A DNA stretch of 64,000 bases from an uncultured Lachnospiraceae bacterium (GTDB lineage: Bacteria; Bacillota; Clostridia; Lachnospirales; Lachnospiraceae): NCBI GenBank assembly GCA_902761585.1, contig CACWKX010000012.1, positions 90,758-154,757 of the forward strand. Reading direction: 5' to 3'. Below, piece after piece: positions 33,238 through 42,338 of this stretch (positions are counted from its first letter, which is position 1; each line of letters starts with the position of its first letter). Both the position numbers and the translations under genes were made by a program. Under the pieces are notes generated by a model. That model was not told the origin of the DNA, made no database searches, and worked only from the letters and a program-made list of their open reading frames with translations.

Positions 33238-34863
33238 ATGAACGGTGCAGAGGCAATGGTGCAGTGTCTTCTGGAAGAAGGTGTCAATACGATCTTCGGA
33301 ATCCCCGGGGTCGCAATTGCTCCGTTCTATGAGGCGATGTATGAGAATCAGGATAAAATCACTCACATCCTGGTCCGGCAGGAGCAGGCGGCTGGACATG
33401 CGGCGAGCGGATATGCCAGAATCTCCGGTAAACCCGGTGTCTGTGTCGCTTCGTCCGGCCCAGGGGCGACAAACCTGATTACAGCACTGGCGACTGCTTA
33501 CGCAGACAGTATCCCGATCATCGCGATCACCGGACAGGTGGCGAGCACGCTGCTGGGACGGGATGTGTTCCAGGAAGCGGATATGCGAGGCGCGACAGAA
33601 TCATTTGTCAAGTACAGCTATCTGGTCCGGAATGTGAATGACATTCCGCAGATTTTTAGGGAGGCATTCTATATCGCAAACACCGGCCGCAAGGGACCGG
33701 TGCTGATTGACATCCCCTGTGATATCCAGAAGCTGACACTGAAGAAGGAGTTTTCCTACCCGAAGTCGGTTGATATCCGGGGATACAAGCCGAACACAAA
33801 GGGTAACCGCCAACAGATGGAGAAGGTGATCGAAAGCATCAACAAGGCGAAAAAGCCGCTGATCTGCGTCGGAGGCGGGGTGATCCTGGGACAGGCACAG
33901 AAGGAAGTGCGTTCATTCTGCGAAAAATTCCGGATTCCGATGGTCAGTACGATGATGGGAATCGGCGTCATGCCGAAGAAACATCCGCTGTATTTCGGAA
34001 TGCTGGGGAACAACGGAAAGCCCTATGCGAACAAGGCGGTCGCAGGCTCAGATCTTCTGATCATCGTCGGTGCGCGGGTGGCGGACCGGGCGGTTCCGAA
34101 GCCGGACGAGCTGGAGCGGAAGGTCAGTGTCATCCACATCGACATTGACTCGGCGGAGATCGGGAAAAACATGGGACCGACGCTTCCGCTTGTAGGAGAT
34201 GCGAAGGATATCTTTGCGCAGCTCCTGGAGGCGGATATTCAGATTGACACCAGCGGGTGGCTCACACAGCTGGAGGAGGTCAAGAAGACGACGGTGGACC
34301 ACAGGGTTTTCAGCGACAGACTGGTGAATCCGATGACGTTTGTCAAGACACTCTCCGATAAGATGGACAAGGATGCCATCTATGTGGCAGATGTCGGGCA
34401 GAACCAGCTGTGGTCCGCCGACAATTACATCATGAAGGAAGGCCGATTTCTCACAACGGGTGGAATGGGAACCATGGGCTATTCGATCCCCGCATCCATC
34501 GGGGCGAGATTTGCGGCACCGGACCGGCAGATCGTCACGGTCTGTGGAGACGGTGCTTTCCAGATGAGTATGTATGAGCTGGGGACCATTGCAGTCGCAA
34601 AGCTGCCGATGAAGATCATCGTGGTGAAGAACCGATACCTCGGGCTGGTGCGGGAACACCAGGAGAAGGTCTATGAAGGACACTATTTCGGCACACAGCT
34701 GGAAGACTATCCCAGATATGACAGTCTTGCGAAGGCTTACGACATGCAGTATTTCGAGGCATGGAGCAACGAGGAACTGGATGGCACGCTGGATGCATTC
34801 CTGAAGGCGGATGGTGCAGCACTGATGGTTGTGAATATCGACAGTGCGAATAATACAAAGTGA
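33238..34863 (+). CDS. ilvB: Acetolactate synthase large subunit
   Basis: 541 residues. Makes 2-acetolactate/2-aceto-2-hydroxybutyrate for branched-chain amino acids with ThDP, FAD and Mg2+. The catalytic Glu is in VRQEQAAGHAASGYAR (about 46-61); ThDP/Mg motif GDGAFQMSMYELGTIAVAKLP begins near 436 and ends with N in the VVKNRYLG loop. FAD-domain features GGGVILG, GMLGNNG and RVADRA fit. RBS CAGGGGG 6 bases before ATG. The small subunit follows 12 bases later. Confidence 0.92.
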   Translation: MNGAEAMVQCLLEEGVNTIFGIPGVAIAPFYEAMYENQDKITHILVRQEQAAGHAASGYARISGKPGVCVASSGPGATNLITALATAYADSIPIIAITGQVASTLLGRDVFQEADMRGATESFVKYSYLVRNVNDIPQIFREAFYIANTGRKGPVLIDIPCDIQKLTLKKEFSYPKSVDIRGYKPNTKGNRQQMEKVIESINKAKKPLICVGGGVILGQAQKEVRSFCEKFRIPMVSTMMGIGVMPKKHPLYFGMLGNNGKPYANKAVAGSDLLIIVGARVADRAVPKPDELERKVSVIHIDIDSAEIGKNMGPTLPLVGDAKDIFAQLLEADIQIDTSGWLTQLEEVKKTTVDHRVFSDRLVNPMTFVKTLSDKMDKDAIYVADVGQNQLWSADNYIMKEGRFLTTGGMGTMGYSIPASIGARFAAPDRQIVTVCGDGAFQMSMYELGTIAVAKLPMKIIVVKNRYLGLVREHQEKVYEGHYFGTQLEDYPRYDSLAKAYDMQYFEAWSNEELDGTLDAFLKADGAALMVVNIDSANNTK

Positions 34864-34875
34864 GGACGGACAGGC

Positions 34876-35349
34876 ATGAAGGGAATATTTTCGGTTCTTG
34901 TGGAGAACAAAGACGGTGTCCTGTCCGGGATCTCCGGACTGTTCGCCCGAAGAGGATACAATATTGACAGCCTTGCGGTCGGGGAGACAGACAAGCATGA
35001 TGTTTCCAGCATGACGATTGTATCGACAGGTGATGAACGAACGATTGACCAGATTGAAAAGCAGCTGAACAAGAAGCCAGATGTCATCAAGGTGCGCCGA
35101 CTCGAGGAGTCCAGGGCAGTCGAGCTGGAAATGATGATGATCAAGGTCTCCTATTCGGCGACGAACCGGGCTTCGCTGATCGAGCTGTGCAGTGTGATGG
35201 GCGCGAAGATTATGCATGTGACGATGAAGTATATGATCATCGAGTTGGCGAAGGAGCCGGAGACACTGGATGAGTTTGTGATGCTGTGCAAGCCGTACGG
35301 CATCCTGGAGGTGCAGCGTACTGGGACGATTGCTATGTCGAAAAAGTAA
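34876..35349 (+). CDS. ilvN: Acetolactate synthase small (regulatory) subunit
   Basis: 157 residues. N-terminal ACT domain: FSVLVENKDGVLSGISGLFA and RRGYNIDSLAVGETD (about 5-40), which binds valine for feedback inhibition and activates IlvB. The C-terminal domain (about 80-157) is the usual IlvN-C. Transcribed with ilvB. Confidence 0.92.
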   Translation: MKGIFSVLVENKDGVLSGISGLFARRGYNIDSLAVGETDKHDVSSMTIVSTGDERTIDQIEKQLNKKPDVIKVRRLEESRAVELEMMMIKVSYSATNRASLIELCSVMGAKIMHVTMKYMIIELAKEPETLDEFVMLCKPYGILEVQRTGTIAMSKK

Positions 35350-35393
35350 GTGCTGCATGCCGGACGGGGCAGTGGCCCGGAAAGGAGGCGCAG

Positions 35394-36317
35394 ATGAAAA
35401 AGTCGAGGTGGACGGCGGCAGCCGTACTTGGACTGGCAGGCCTGGTGCTGTCAGGAGCGGGACTGGTACCTGCCTCGGAGAGTCAGTCGGCTTCAGAAGA
35501 GCAGGTTGTAGAAGAAACCGGCAACAGCGACCTGTCGGCTGTGTCGCAGGATGCCATCGCGGATGAGGGGCAGGCAGAAGAGAATGCAGAAAGTGAGACG
35601 GCGTCCGACAGCGCAACGGTGCAGACAGCGAATAAGCCGGAAAAGGACGACGAAAAAAGCCGAACAGTCAGCGCCACGGCAACTGGGGTCGTGATGGAAG
35701 TACCGGATATGGCACAGATCACGTTTGGTGTTGTGACGAATGGGGAGGAGGCAGACGCGGCGCAGTCAGAGAATACAGAAAAAGTAAACCAGGTGATCGG
35801 AACGCTGAAGGGGATGGGTGTGGAGGAAAAAAGCATCCAGACTTCTGGCTACAGCATTTCTCCGCAGTATGATTATGACAATCTGGATGCAAACAAGCAG
35901 CCGAAGCTGACAGGGTATGAGGTGCGGACAACGCTTCAGGTGTCCGACCAGAAGATTGCCGATGCCGGGAAGATTCTCTCTGAAAGCGTGAAGGCTGGCG
36001 TCAATGACGTGGAGAGTGTGGTCTATACCTGCTCCACTTACGATGAAAAATACGAGGAGGCACTCCAGGAAGCTGTGGAGGCAGCCAGAAAAAAAGCAGA
36101 CGTCCTTGCAAAAGCCGAGGGTGCGTCTGCCGGGAAGGTGGTCTCGATCTCAGAAGGATATCAGGATCTGTCAGCCAGATATCAATCTTCCGATATCGGT
36201 GCTGCCTATAAGGAAACGGCAGCTGCGGCACAGGATACCATCCTGGATCCTGCGCTCAGTGCAGGAACTTTGAAAATCAGCGCGGAAGTCTCTGTGACAT
36301 ACGAGTTGGCGTATTGA
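35394..36317 (+). CDS. Exported SIMPL-domain (DUF541) protein
   Basis: 307 residues from ATG 35394 (AAAGGAGG 6 bases upstream). Signal peptide in residues 1-25 (WTAAAVLGLAGLVLSGAGL), then an acidic, Ser/Glu-rich linker to about 85, then a SIMPL domain: TVSATATGVVMEVPDMAQI, VTNGEEADAAQSENTEKVN, GVNDVESVVYTCS, EAARKKADVLAKAEG. The fold is common in secreted and periplasmic proteins (BP26-like oligomers); function unknown. 44 bases after ilvN, perhaps in the same transcript. Confidence 0.85.
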   Translation: MKKSRWTAAAVLGLAGLVLSGAGLVPASESQSASEEQVVEETGNSDLSAVSQDAIADEGQAEENAESETASDSATVQTANKPEKDDEKSRTVSATATGVVMEVPDMAQITFGVVTNGEEADAAQSENTEKVNQVIGTLKGMGVEEKSIQTSGYSISPQYDYDNLDANKQPKLTGYEVRTTLQVSDQKIADAGKILSESVKAGVNDVESVVYTCSTYDEKYEEALQEAVEAARKKADVLAKAEGASAGKVVSISEGYQDLSARYQSSDIGAAYKETAAAAQDTILDPALSAGTLKISAEVSVTYELAY

Positions 36318-36328
36318 TGATTTCAGAC

Positions 36329-36355
36329 GTCCCTGCCAGAACTGTCCCTGCCAGA
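36329..36355 (+). repeat. 12-bp tandem direct repeat after the SIMPL gene
   Basis: GTCCCTGCCAGA at 36329-36340 and again at 36344-36355 (period 15). No function evident. Confidence 0.7.
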
Positions 36356-36418
36356 TCCGCGGGACTGAAGGGCAGTCTGAGTCAGGCACGTGCAGCGGGA
36401 GACTGCGGTACAGATGGG

Positions 36419-37420
36419 TCAGGCCTCTGCGTACTGATCCAAAAAGCGGAAGATGACCTTGTAGTATTTCTCAAGGGTCTTCCCTTCTGAATTGAATATT
36501 TCATGTTTCGCCTCCGGGAAGCGGATCAGAAGCGCATTTTTGACCTCGTTCCGGAGGCGGTTTTCTGCCTGGTTGTCAACATAGGCATCCTTGCCGGCCT
36601 GCAGAATCAGCAGGGGCATCGTCAGGGATGATATGCCTTTCCGGAGCCTGCGGATGGCACGGAGCGATGCGCGCGCCCAGCGGCAGCTGGATCCGTTCAT
36701 CGTGTTGGCATCCTGGCTTGCCGGCGCACGCCGGAGCTGAAAGCTGTAGTCATAGCGTTCCCTGCAGGAGGCACCGCTCTCTTCAAAGTAAGGCTTTCCG
36801 TCAAAGTCTCCCTGACCGGGGACGTATCGGTCGTTCCAGCCAAGCAGCTTTGTGCCAAGCGCGGTGAGATTGACCTTCCAGCGCGGCGCAGAGCCGAAAT
36901 TGATGTCGATCATCGGCGAAGAGAGCACCGCGGCCTGAAATATGTCCGGATATTTTTCCAGAAACAGGGTGGCGATGCAGCCGCCCATAGAGTGGGCGTA
37001 CAAAAACAGCGGGAGGGCCGTATAGTCCGGCAGCTCTGCGTTTTCGGTCTGGTCCGGGATCACGATGGTATCCAGAAAGCTCTTCAGATCTTCGACATAT
37101 TCGTCGAAGTCGCCGACATCTACCATGGACGGGTTGCTGACCGGACGATAGGACAGTCCGTGGCCTCTGAGTTCGAGAAAGTAGACGGAATACCCTTCCT
37201 CATAAAAATTGTAGAGAGCTTCATGGTATTTTCCGAAGAAGCCGCAGAATCCGTGGAGCATGACGATGATGCCCTTTGCGGAAGGGTTCTTTGCACAATA
37301 GAAATGAATCAGGTTTCCATCCCATCCAGGGAACTGACCGTCTTTCACATGATCCTGAAGCCATGGGCGGACAACGGTTTTCATGTAGGGTTCGAATTTT
37401 TCTGCTTCAAACGGAACCAT
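36419..37420 (-). CDS. Alpha/beta hydrolase (monoglyceride lipase/lysophospholipase-like)
   Basis: 333 residues from ATG 37420, GAGGAGG 6 bases upstream. Serine hydrolase: oxyanion region VMLHGFCGF, nucleophile elbow AHSMGGCIATLFLEKY, Asp in LQAGKDAYVDN and His in PEAKHEIFNS give the full triad. The class acts on lysophospholipids, monoacylglycerols or other esters. No signal peptide. It follows proB by 19 bases on the same strand, so is co-transcribed although no pathway link is apparent. Confidence 0.88.
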   Translation of the reverse strand: MVPFEAEKFEPYMKTVVRPWLQDHVKDGQFPGWDGNLIHFYCAKNPSAKGIIVMLHGFCGFFGKYHEALYNFYEEGYSVYFLELRGHGLSYRPVSNPSMVDVGDFDEYVEDLKSFLDTIVIPDQTENAELPDYTALPLFLYAHSMGGCIATLFLEKYPDIFQAAVLSSPMIDINFGSAPRWKVNLTALGTKLLGWNDRYVPGQGDFDGKPYFEESGASCRERYDYSFQLRRAPASQDANTMNGSSCRWARASLRAIRRLRKGISSLTMPLLILQAGKDAYVDNQAENRLRNEVKNALLIRFPEAKHEIFNSEGKTLEKYYKVIFRFLDQYAEA

Positions 37421-37439
37421 GGCTGCCTCCTCTTCTTCG

Positions 37440-38249
37440 TCAGATGAAGATCTTTGTACTCCCCTTGAACAGGGTTCCGACCGGTTTTCCGTGTACAATG
37501 TCATACAGGTTTTCCGGATTTTTGCCGTTCGTCACGATGGTATCAATGCCGTTCGCGGTAGCCAGAGACGCAGCCTCGAGCTTTGTCCGCATCCCACCGG
37601 TGCCTCTTCTGGAGCCGGCGCCGCCCGCCAGCTTCTGAACCTCTTCATCGATGGTGTCGATGCGGGAGATAAGCTTCGCATCCGGATGGAGACGGGGATC
37701 CTTGTCATAGAATCCGTCGATGTCCGAGAAGATGACAAGCTTCTTTGCCCGGACCAGCACAGCAACCACGGCGGAGAGCATGTCGTTGTCACCGAAGAGC
37801 CGGTCCTTTGACTCGATTTCAGTGTAGCTGACGGAGTCATTTTCGTTCACAACAGGAATGATACCGAGTTCGAGGAGAGTGTTGAAGGTGTTGGTCAGAT
37901 TCTCCTTTTTCTCCTCCTGCTCGATGTCGGATGCATTGAGCAGAATCTGACCAATCGTTTTGTCATAGTCTCCGAAGAACTTGTCATAGAGGAACATGTT
38001 TTTGCACTGCCCGACTGCGGCAGCTGCCTGCTTGAGCGGCATAGAGGAGGGCTTGGACTTCAGGCCGAGCTTGTTGACGCCAACGGCGATCGCTCCAGAG
38101 GAAACAAGGACGACCTCATAGCCCATATTCTGGATGTCGGAGCAGACAAGCGCAAGATGGTCAAATGAACGCAGGTCGACCTGCCCTAAGTCATTTGTGA
38201 GGGTCGAGGTACCGACCTTCACCACGATTCTGTTTTGTACGAGACTCAT
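37440..38249 (-). CDS. proB: Glutamate 5-kinase (without PUA domain)
   Basis: 269 residues, amino-acid-kinase fold. Phosphorylates glutamate in the first step of proline synthesis. Motifs: IVVKVGTSTLT (phosphate loop), VLVSSGAIAVG, VVNENDSVSYTE, DNDMLSAVVAVLVRA, FSDIDGFYDKDPR, and GTGGMRTKLEAA. The C-terminal PUA domain of E. coli ProB is absent, as in the short type. No proA or proC lies nearby. GAGG upstream of ATG 38249. Confidence 0.93.
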   Translation of the reverse strand: MSLVQNRIVVKVGTSTLTNDLGQVDLRSFDHLALVCSDIQNMGYEVVLVSSGAIAVGVNKLGLKSKPSSMPLKQAAAAVGQCKNMFLYDKFFGDYDKTIGQILLNASDIEQEEKKENLTNTFNTLLELGIIPVVNENDSVSYTEIESKDRLFGDNDMLSAVVAVLVRAKKLVIFSDIDGFYDKDPRLHPDAKLISRIDTIDEEVQKLAGGAGSRRGTGGMRTKLEAASLATANGIDTIVTNGKNPENLYDIVHGKPVGTLFKGSTKIFI

Positions 38250-38398
38250 AAGCTGTGAAACCTCTATTCTGAAATCTCCGGTGAGTACCGGACAAGGTAT
38301 GAATTTTCTGCCATGCCTAGTTTACAACGATGATGGGTATCCGGCAAGGCAGGACTGTGGTATTGTGAAGAAATAACGGTGAAGAACAGGAGAGATGA

Positions 38399-39562
38399 AT
38401 GATGAAGTATCCAGAATTTCTAAAGAAGGGGGATCTGATCGGGATCTGTGCGCCGTCGGCAGGTATCGGCAGAAAACTGGAGAGCTTTGACCGGTCGCTG
38501 GGGACTCTGCGGGCGGAGGGCTACCGGATCAGGGAGACCGCCTCCGTGCGGCTTGACAGCGACAGGGGAGGAAGCGCACAGGTACGCGGCAATGAATTGA
38601 ATGCGCTGTTTGCGGATCCTGAGGTGAAGATGGTGATGGCGGCATCCGGCGGAGACTTTCTCGATGAGATGCTTCCGTATGCAGATTTTGAACAGATGAA
38701 GCGGAACCCGAAGTGGCTGATGGGTGCTTCGGACCCGACAGGGCTTCTGTTTCCCTATACAACCATCTGCGATGTGGCGACACTTTACGGCTGCAATGCC
38801 GGAAGCTACGACCTGCCTGACAGCACCGGTATGCAATGTGCGCCTGGGGCAGACGGCTGCCAGCTGCAGGACGATCAGCCAGCACCCGGGAACAGCAGGA
38901 CTGGGCAGGATGATCGGCAGCCGCGGGCCATCCGGACAGAACACCAGACCGGACTGGCAGATGAGAGCAGGTACCTGCGGGATAATCTGCGTTTTCTGAA
39001 AGGGGAGAACCCGGTTCAGGAGACATCTGAGAAGCATCTTGGCTGCGCGCCGTTTCTTGCCGAGAGGATTCAGTTTGACACACCGACGGTCTGGAAATCG
39101 AATACCGGTGCAATTCACACAACAGGCCGGTGCATCGGTGGCTGCATAGATGTCCTAAAGGATTTGATCGGGACACCCTATGACGGGGCCTCCCTGTTCG
39201 TGGATCGGTACGGAGAGAAGGATGGGATCATCTGGTACTTTGACAATTTTGCGTTGAGTGCCGAGATGTTGTACCGGACATTTCTTCAGATGAAATACGC
39301 GGGATGGTTCCGTTTCACGAAAGCGGTTCTTCTGGGACGAACCTTGTTTGAAAAAAGTGAGTCCGGTATGACATACGATGAAGCGGTGGAGCGGGCGTTC
39401 GGCGGAGTCGGTCAGAAGGAAATGCCCTGGCCACCGCAGATTCCGGTGATCTGGGAGGCGGATATTGGTCATACCATTCCGCACATGACGATGATCAACG
39501 GAGCGATCCTCCGACTGGACTATGAAGGCGGAAGAGGGACAATGGCGTATCAAGAAAATTAG
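38399..39562 (+). CDS. LD-carboxypeptidase (MccF-like) with polar insertion
   Basis: 387 residues. S66 serine peptidase that removes the terminal D-Ala of murein tetrapeptides or cleaves microcin C-like conjugates. The nucleophile Ser is in LMGASDPTG (about 110), Glu in VIWEADIGH and His in GHTIPHMTMING complete the triad. GRCIGGCIDVLKDLIGT is conserved. About 40 residues of Gln/Asp/Arg-rich sequence (about 148-190) interrupt the region between YGCNAGSY and LRDNLRFLKG, where the family is short. ATG 38399 or 38402. The stop codon lies within the CIRCE element. Confidence 0.88.
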   Translation: MMKYPEFLKKGDLIGICAPSAGIGRKLESFDRSLGTLRAEGYRIRETASVRLDSDRGGSAQVRGNELNALFADPEVKMVMAASGGDFLDEMLPYADFEQMKRNPKWLMGASDPTGLLFPYTTICDVATLYGCNAGSYDLPDSTGMQCAPGADGCQLQDDQPAPGNSRTGQDDRQPRAIRTEHQTGLADESRYLRDNLRFLKGENPVQETSEKHLGCAPFLAERIQFDTPTVWKSNTGAIHTTGRCIGGCIDVLKDLIGTPYDGASLFVDRYGEKDGIIWYFDNFALSAEMLYRTFLQMKYAGWFRFTKAVLLGRTLFEKSESGMTYDEAVERAFGGVGQKEMPWPPQIPVIWEADIGHTIPHMTMINGAILRLDYEGGRGTMAYQEN

Positions 39563-39585
39563 CACTCTCTTATTGACAGTGCTAA
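39559..39585. promoter_or_regulatory. CIRCE element (HrcA operator)
   Basis: TTAGCACTC-N9-CAGTGCTAA matches the CIRCE consensus (TTAGCACTC-N9-GAGTGCTAA) with a single change in the right arm. It covers the -35 of the downstream promoter and includes the TAG stop of the LD-carboxypeptidase gene. HrcA binding would repress the J-domain gene except under heat or protein stress. Confidence 0.93.
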
Positions 39586-39601
39586 CAATTGTGATTATAA
39601 C
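39573..39601 (+). promoter_or_regulatory. Promoter of the J-domain gene (TTGACA-17-TATAAC)
   Basis: TTGACA 39573-39578, 17 bases, TATAAC 39596-39601. The -35 is inside CIRCE. Start codon at 39629. Confidence 0.85.
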
Positions 39602-39628
39602 GGTAAGTGGGAAAAGAGGTGAGTGCAG

Positions 39629-40447
39629 ATGGCAGAGAAGAGAGATTACTATGATGTCCTTGGCGTCAGCAGGACGGCTTCGGACGAGGAGATCCGCAAA
39701 GCATTCCGCCGGCTTGCACGGAAATATCACCCGGATTCAAACCCGGGAGACAAACAGGCGGAGGCAAAGTTCAAGGAACTCAATGAAGCTTATAGCGTTC
39801 TGTCTGACCCGAAGAAGAAGCAGATCTATGACCAGGTCGGAATGGCAGGATTTGACGAAAGTGCTGCCGGCCAGGGCTTTGGCGGTTTTAGTGGGAATGG
39901 CGGCAATGGATACCAGGAGTTTCATTTTAATGCAAATGATCCCCGCATGAAGGAGATGTTCGGAGATATCTTCGGTGATTTCTTCAGCGGCGGCAGCGGT
40001 GGCAGCGGCTTCGGAGGCTTCAGTTCCGAAGGCGGCAGGCGGAGCGGTTTCGGTGGATTTGGAGGCTTTGGTTCCGGAAGCGGGTTCCGCTCCGGCTCAA
40101 GCGCGCAGGGTGGTTTCGGCGGCTTTGGCAGTCAGGATGCCGGGCAGCGTGTGGAGAAGCTGGACCGCGAGGGCAACATCAAGGTTCCGTTCACGACTGC
40201 GGTATTCGGCGGCGAGGTCAAGGTGACGACGCCGGAGGCGGAGCATGTGATGCTACGGATTCCTGCAGGGACACCCTGCGGCAAACGGTTCCGCCTGCCG
40301 GGCAAGGGCGCAAGGAGCAGAACCAGTCCTTCAAAGCGCGGAGACCTGTATCTCGTGATGCAGATTGATGTGCCGACGAATCTGACTGCGCAGCAGGTTC
40401 GGAAGCTGAGAGAGTTCCAGAAGATGCGTGAGGAGCAGACGGTGTGA
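39629..40447 (+). CDS. J-domain co-chaperone without zinc finger (DnaJ/CbpA-like, short)
   Basis: 272 residues. The J domain at 3-68 has the HPD motif ([11 protein letters not shown]) needed to stimulate DnaK. Residues 75-170 are a long Gly/Phe/Ser-rich linker. Only one beta-sandwich substrate domain follows ([55 protein letters not shown]), so the zinc finger and one of the two C-terminal domains of classical DnaJ are missing. No dnaK, grpE or hrcA is nearby. Heat control by CIRCE is seen in sequence. AGAGGTG is the RBS. Confidence 0.9.
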   Translation: MAEKRDYYDVLGVSRTASDEEIRKAFRRLARKYHPDSNPGDKQAEAKFKELNEAYSVLSDPKKKQIYDQVGMAGFDESAAGQGFGGFSGNGGNGYQEFHFNANDPRMKEMFGDIFGDFFSGGSGGSGFGGFSSEGGRRSGFGGFGGFGSGSGFRSGSSAQGGFGGFGSQDAGQRVEKLDREGNIKVPFTTAVFGGEVKVTTPEAEHVMLRIPAGTPCGKRFRLPGKGARSRTSPSKRGDLYLVMQIDVPTNLTAQQVRKLREFQKMREEQTV

Positions 40448-40752
40448 CCGGTTCCCCAGGCGAGGCACATGGCGAAGAACGTGCATGTCAGGGATGGATG
40501 GCTGCAGTCCATTTGACCTATGCCGGATTTCGCGTGTAGGAACGGAAGAAGAGCTGTCCAGTCGGTCAATCAGGCGGCTGCGGGACAGTGGAAAGTGGCG
40601 AATTTCGTGATTTCGACAGTTTCCTCTGTACCCGCAGCCATTTTTGTGGTTTAATAGGCTTAAAGTTGTATTGCATCAACTGACCGGAAAAGCGTGCACA
40701 TTTTCAAATTGGTACGCACAACTTGAACCGGCAAAAGAAAAAGGAGCTGTAT
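40448..40752. other. Intergenic region upstream of the pentose cluster
   Basis: 305 bases. Besides a short inverted repeat AGTTG-N8-CAACT (40665-40682) I see no promoter of good match, ORF or terminator. Confidence 0.4.
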
Positions 40753-41460
40753 ATGCTGGAGGAACTGAAAAAGCAGGTATTTGAAGCAAACATGGAACTG
40801 CCAAAGCGCGGACTTGTCACCTTTACCTGGGGAAACGTTTCCGGGATTGATCGGGAGAGCGGACTGTTTGTCATCAAGCCGAGCGGCGTCTCTTACGAAA
40901 CCATGAAACCGGAAGACATGGTGGTCGTGGACCTGGATGGAAAGGTTGTGGAGGGCGATTACAAACCATCTGTTGATATGCCGACGCATCTGGAGTTGTA
41001 CAAGGCGTGGCCGGAGATCGGCGGTGTCGTCCACACACACTCGCCGTGGGCGACGTCCTGGGCGCAGGCGGAGAGAGCGATCCCGGCATATGGGACCACG
41101 CATGCCGATTATTTTTATGGCGAGATCCCGTGCTGCAGAGTCATGACGGCGGAGGAAGTCGCCGGCGAGCCCGGGCACTATGAGATTGAGCAGGGAAAGG
41201 TTATCATCGAGACTTTCCGAGGAAAGAATCCGATGTATGTTCCGGGCTGCGTCTGTGCGCATCATGGGCCGTTTACCTGGGGCAAGGACGCGGCAGAGGC
41301 TGTTCACAATGCAGTTGTCCTGGAGGAAGTCGCGAAGATGGCGGTACGGACGGAGCTGATTGACAGAAACAGCGTTCCGGCACCGCAGTACATGCTGGAC
41401 AAGCATTTCCTGAGAAAGCACGGGAAAAACGCTTACTACGGGCAGACAAAGAAGGGTTGA
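40753..41460 (+). CDS. araD: Class II aldolase family, L-ribulose-5-phosphate 4-epimerase-like
   Basis: 235 residues from ATG 40753 (AAGGAG 7 bases upstream). Zn-dependent interconversion of L-ribulose-5-P and D-xylulose-5-P. Family motifs: [59 protein letters not shown] (Zn His pair), and [17 protein letters not shown] (third Zn His). Length is typical of AraD/UlaF/SgbE, which cannot be separated by eye. First of four pentose-phosphate genes. Confidence 0.88.
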   Translation: MLEELKKQVFEANMELPKRGLVTFTWGNVSGIDRESGLFVIKPSGVSYETMKPEDMVVVDLDGKVVEGDYKPSVDMPTHLELYKAWPEIGGVVHTHSPWATSWAQAERAIPAYGTTHADYFYGEIPCCRVMTAEEVAGEPGHYEIEQGKVIIETFRGKNPMYVPGCVCAHHGPFTWGKDAAEAVHNAVVLEEVAKMAVRTELIDRNSVPAPQYMLDKHFLRKHGKNAYYGQTKKG

Positions 41461-41498
41461 TGGATACCAGCCCGACAGGGACGAAGAAAGGAGTCAAT

Positions 41499-42338
41499 AT
41501 GACAACGCTGGAGTTACAGAAGATGGCGGTCGAGGTCCGCAAGGGCATTCTGACTGCGGTACATGCGGCAAAATCAGGTCATCCGGGCGGATCCCTCTCT
41601 GCGGCAGATGTGTTCACATATCTTTATTTTGAGGAAATGAACATCAATCCGGCGCATCCGGACAAGCCGGATCGTGACCGTTTTGTACTGTCCAAGGGGC
41701 ATACGGCGCCGGGCTATTACAGCGCACTGGCACACAGAGGATACTTCCCAGTCGAGGAGCTTTCCACACTCAGACATGTCGGATCCCGCCTGCAGGGACA
41801 TCCGTGCATGCAGGATACGCCGGGCGTTGACATGAGTTCGGGATCTCTGGGACAGGGCATCTCGGCAGCGGTCGGCATGGCACTGTCCGCAAAGCTTTCC
41901 CAGGACAGCTACAGGGTCTACACGCTGCTGGGTGACGGCGAGCTGGAGGAAGGCCAGGTCTGGGAGGCATCCATGTTTGCCGGCGACCACAGGCTGGACA
42001 ATCTCTGCGTCATTGTGGACAACAACAACCTTCAGATCGACGGGCCGATCACCGAGGTCTGCTCTCCGTATCCGATCGACAAGAAGTTTGAGGCTTTCAA
42101 TTTTCATGTGATCAATGTTGCTGATGGCAACGACATGGATCAGCTCCGTGCGGCTTTCAAGGAGGCACGTGAGACGAAGGGGATGCCGACCGCGATCATC
42201 ATGAAGACGGTCAAGGGCAAGGGTGTGTCCTACATGGAAAACCAGGTAGGCTGGCACGGCAAGGCTCCGAACGACGAGCAGTATGCGCAGGGCATGGAAG
42301 AACTTGAGAAAGCGGGGGAAGCATTATGCCAGAAGTAA
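41499..42338 (+). CDS. Transketolase, N-terminal (ThDP-binding) subunit
   Basis: 279 residues from ATG 41499, AAAGGAG 6 bases upstream. Contains the ThDP pyrophosphate domain: HAAKSGHPGGSLSAADVFTYL, SKGHTAPGYYSAL, GSLGQGISAAVGMAL, and GDGELEEGQVWEA-N-N-N (Mg/ThDP motif with NNN at VDNNNLQ). Split transketolases occur in many Firmicutes and archaea. It works with the C-terminal subunit, which overlaps by 13 bases. Confidence 0.93.
   Translation: MTTLELQKMAVEVRKGILTAVHAAKSGHPGGSLSAADVFTYLYFEEMNINPAHPDKPDRDRFVLSKGHTAPGYYSALAHRGYFPVEELSTLRHVGSRLQGHPCMQDTPGVDMSSGSLGQGISAAVGMALSAKLSQDSYRVYTLLGDGELEEGQVWEASMFAGDHRLDNLCVIVDNNNLQIDGPITEVCSPYPIDKKFEAFNFHVINVADGNDMDQLRAAFKEARETKGMPTAIIMKTVKGKGVSYMENQVGWHGKAPNDEQYAQGMEELEKAGEALCQK

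Noticed and set aside
34048..35616. 522-codon open frame antisense to ilvB, ilvN and the SIMPL gene
   Set aside because: Crosses three real genes and has the composition of a shadow frame.
36329..36355. Two GTCCCTGCCAGA copies as an attachment site or IS footprint
   Set aside because: They are adjacent with period 15 and no mobile gene is near; simple local duplication is enough.
39900..40140. Repetitive GGC/TTC sequence that could be taken for a DNA repeat array
   Set aside because: It encodes the Gly/Phe/Ser-rich linker expected in J-domain proteins; no regular spacer structure, so not a CRISPR or satellite array.
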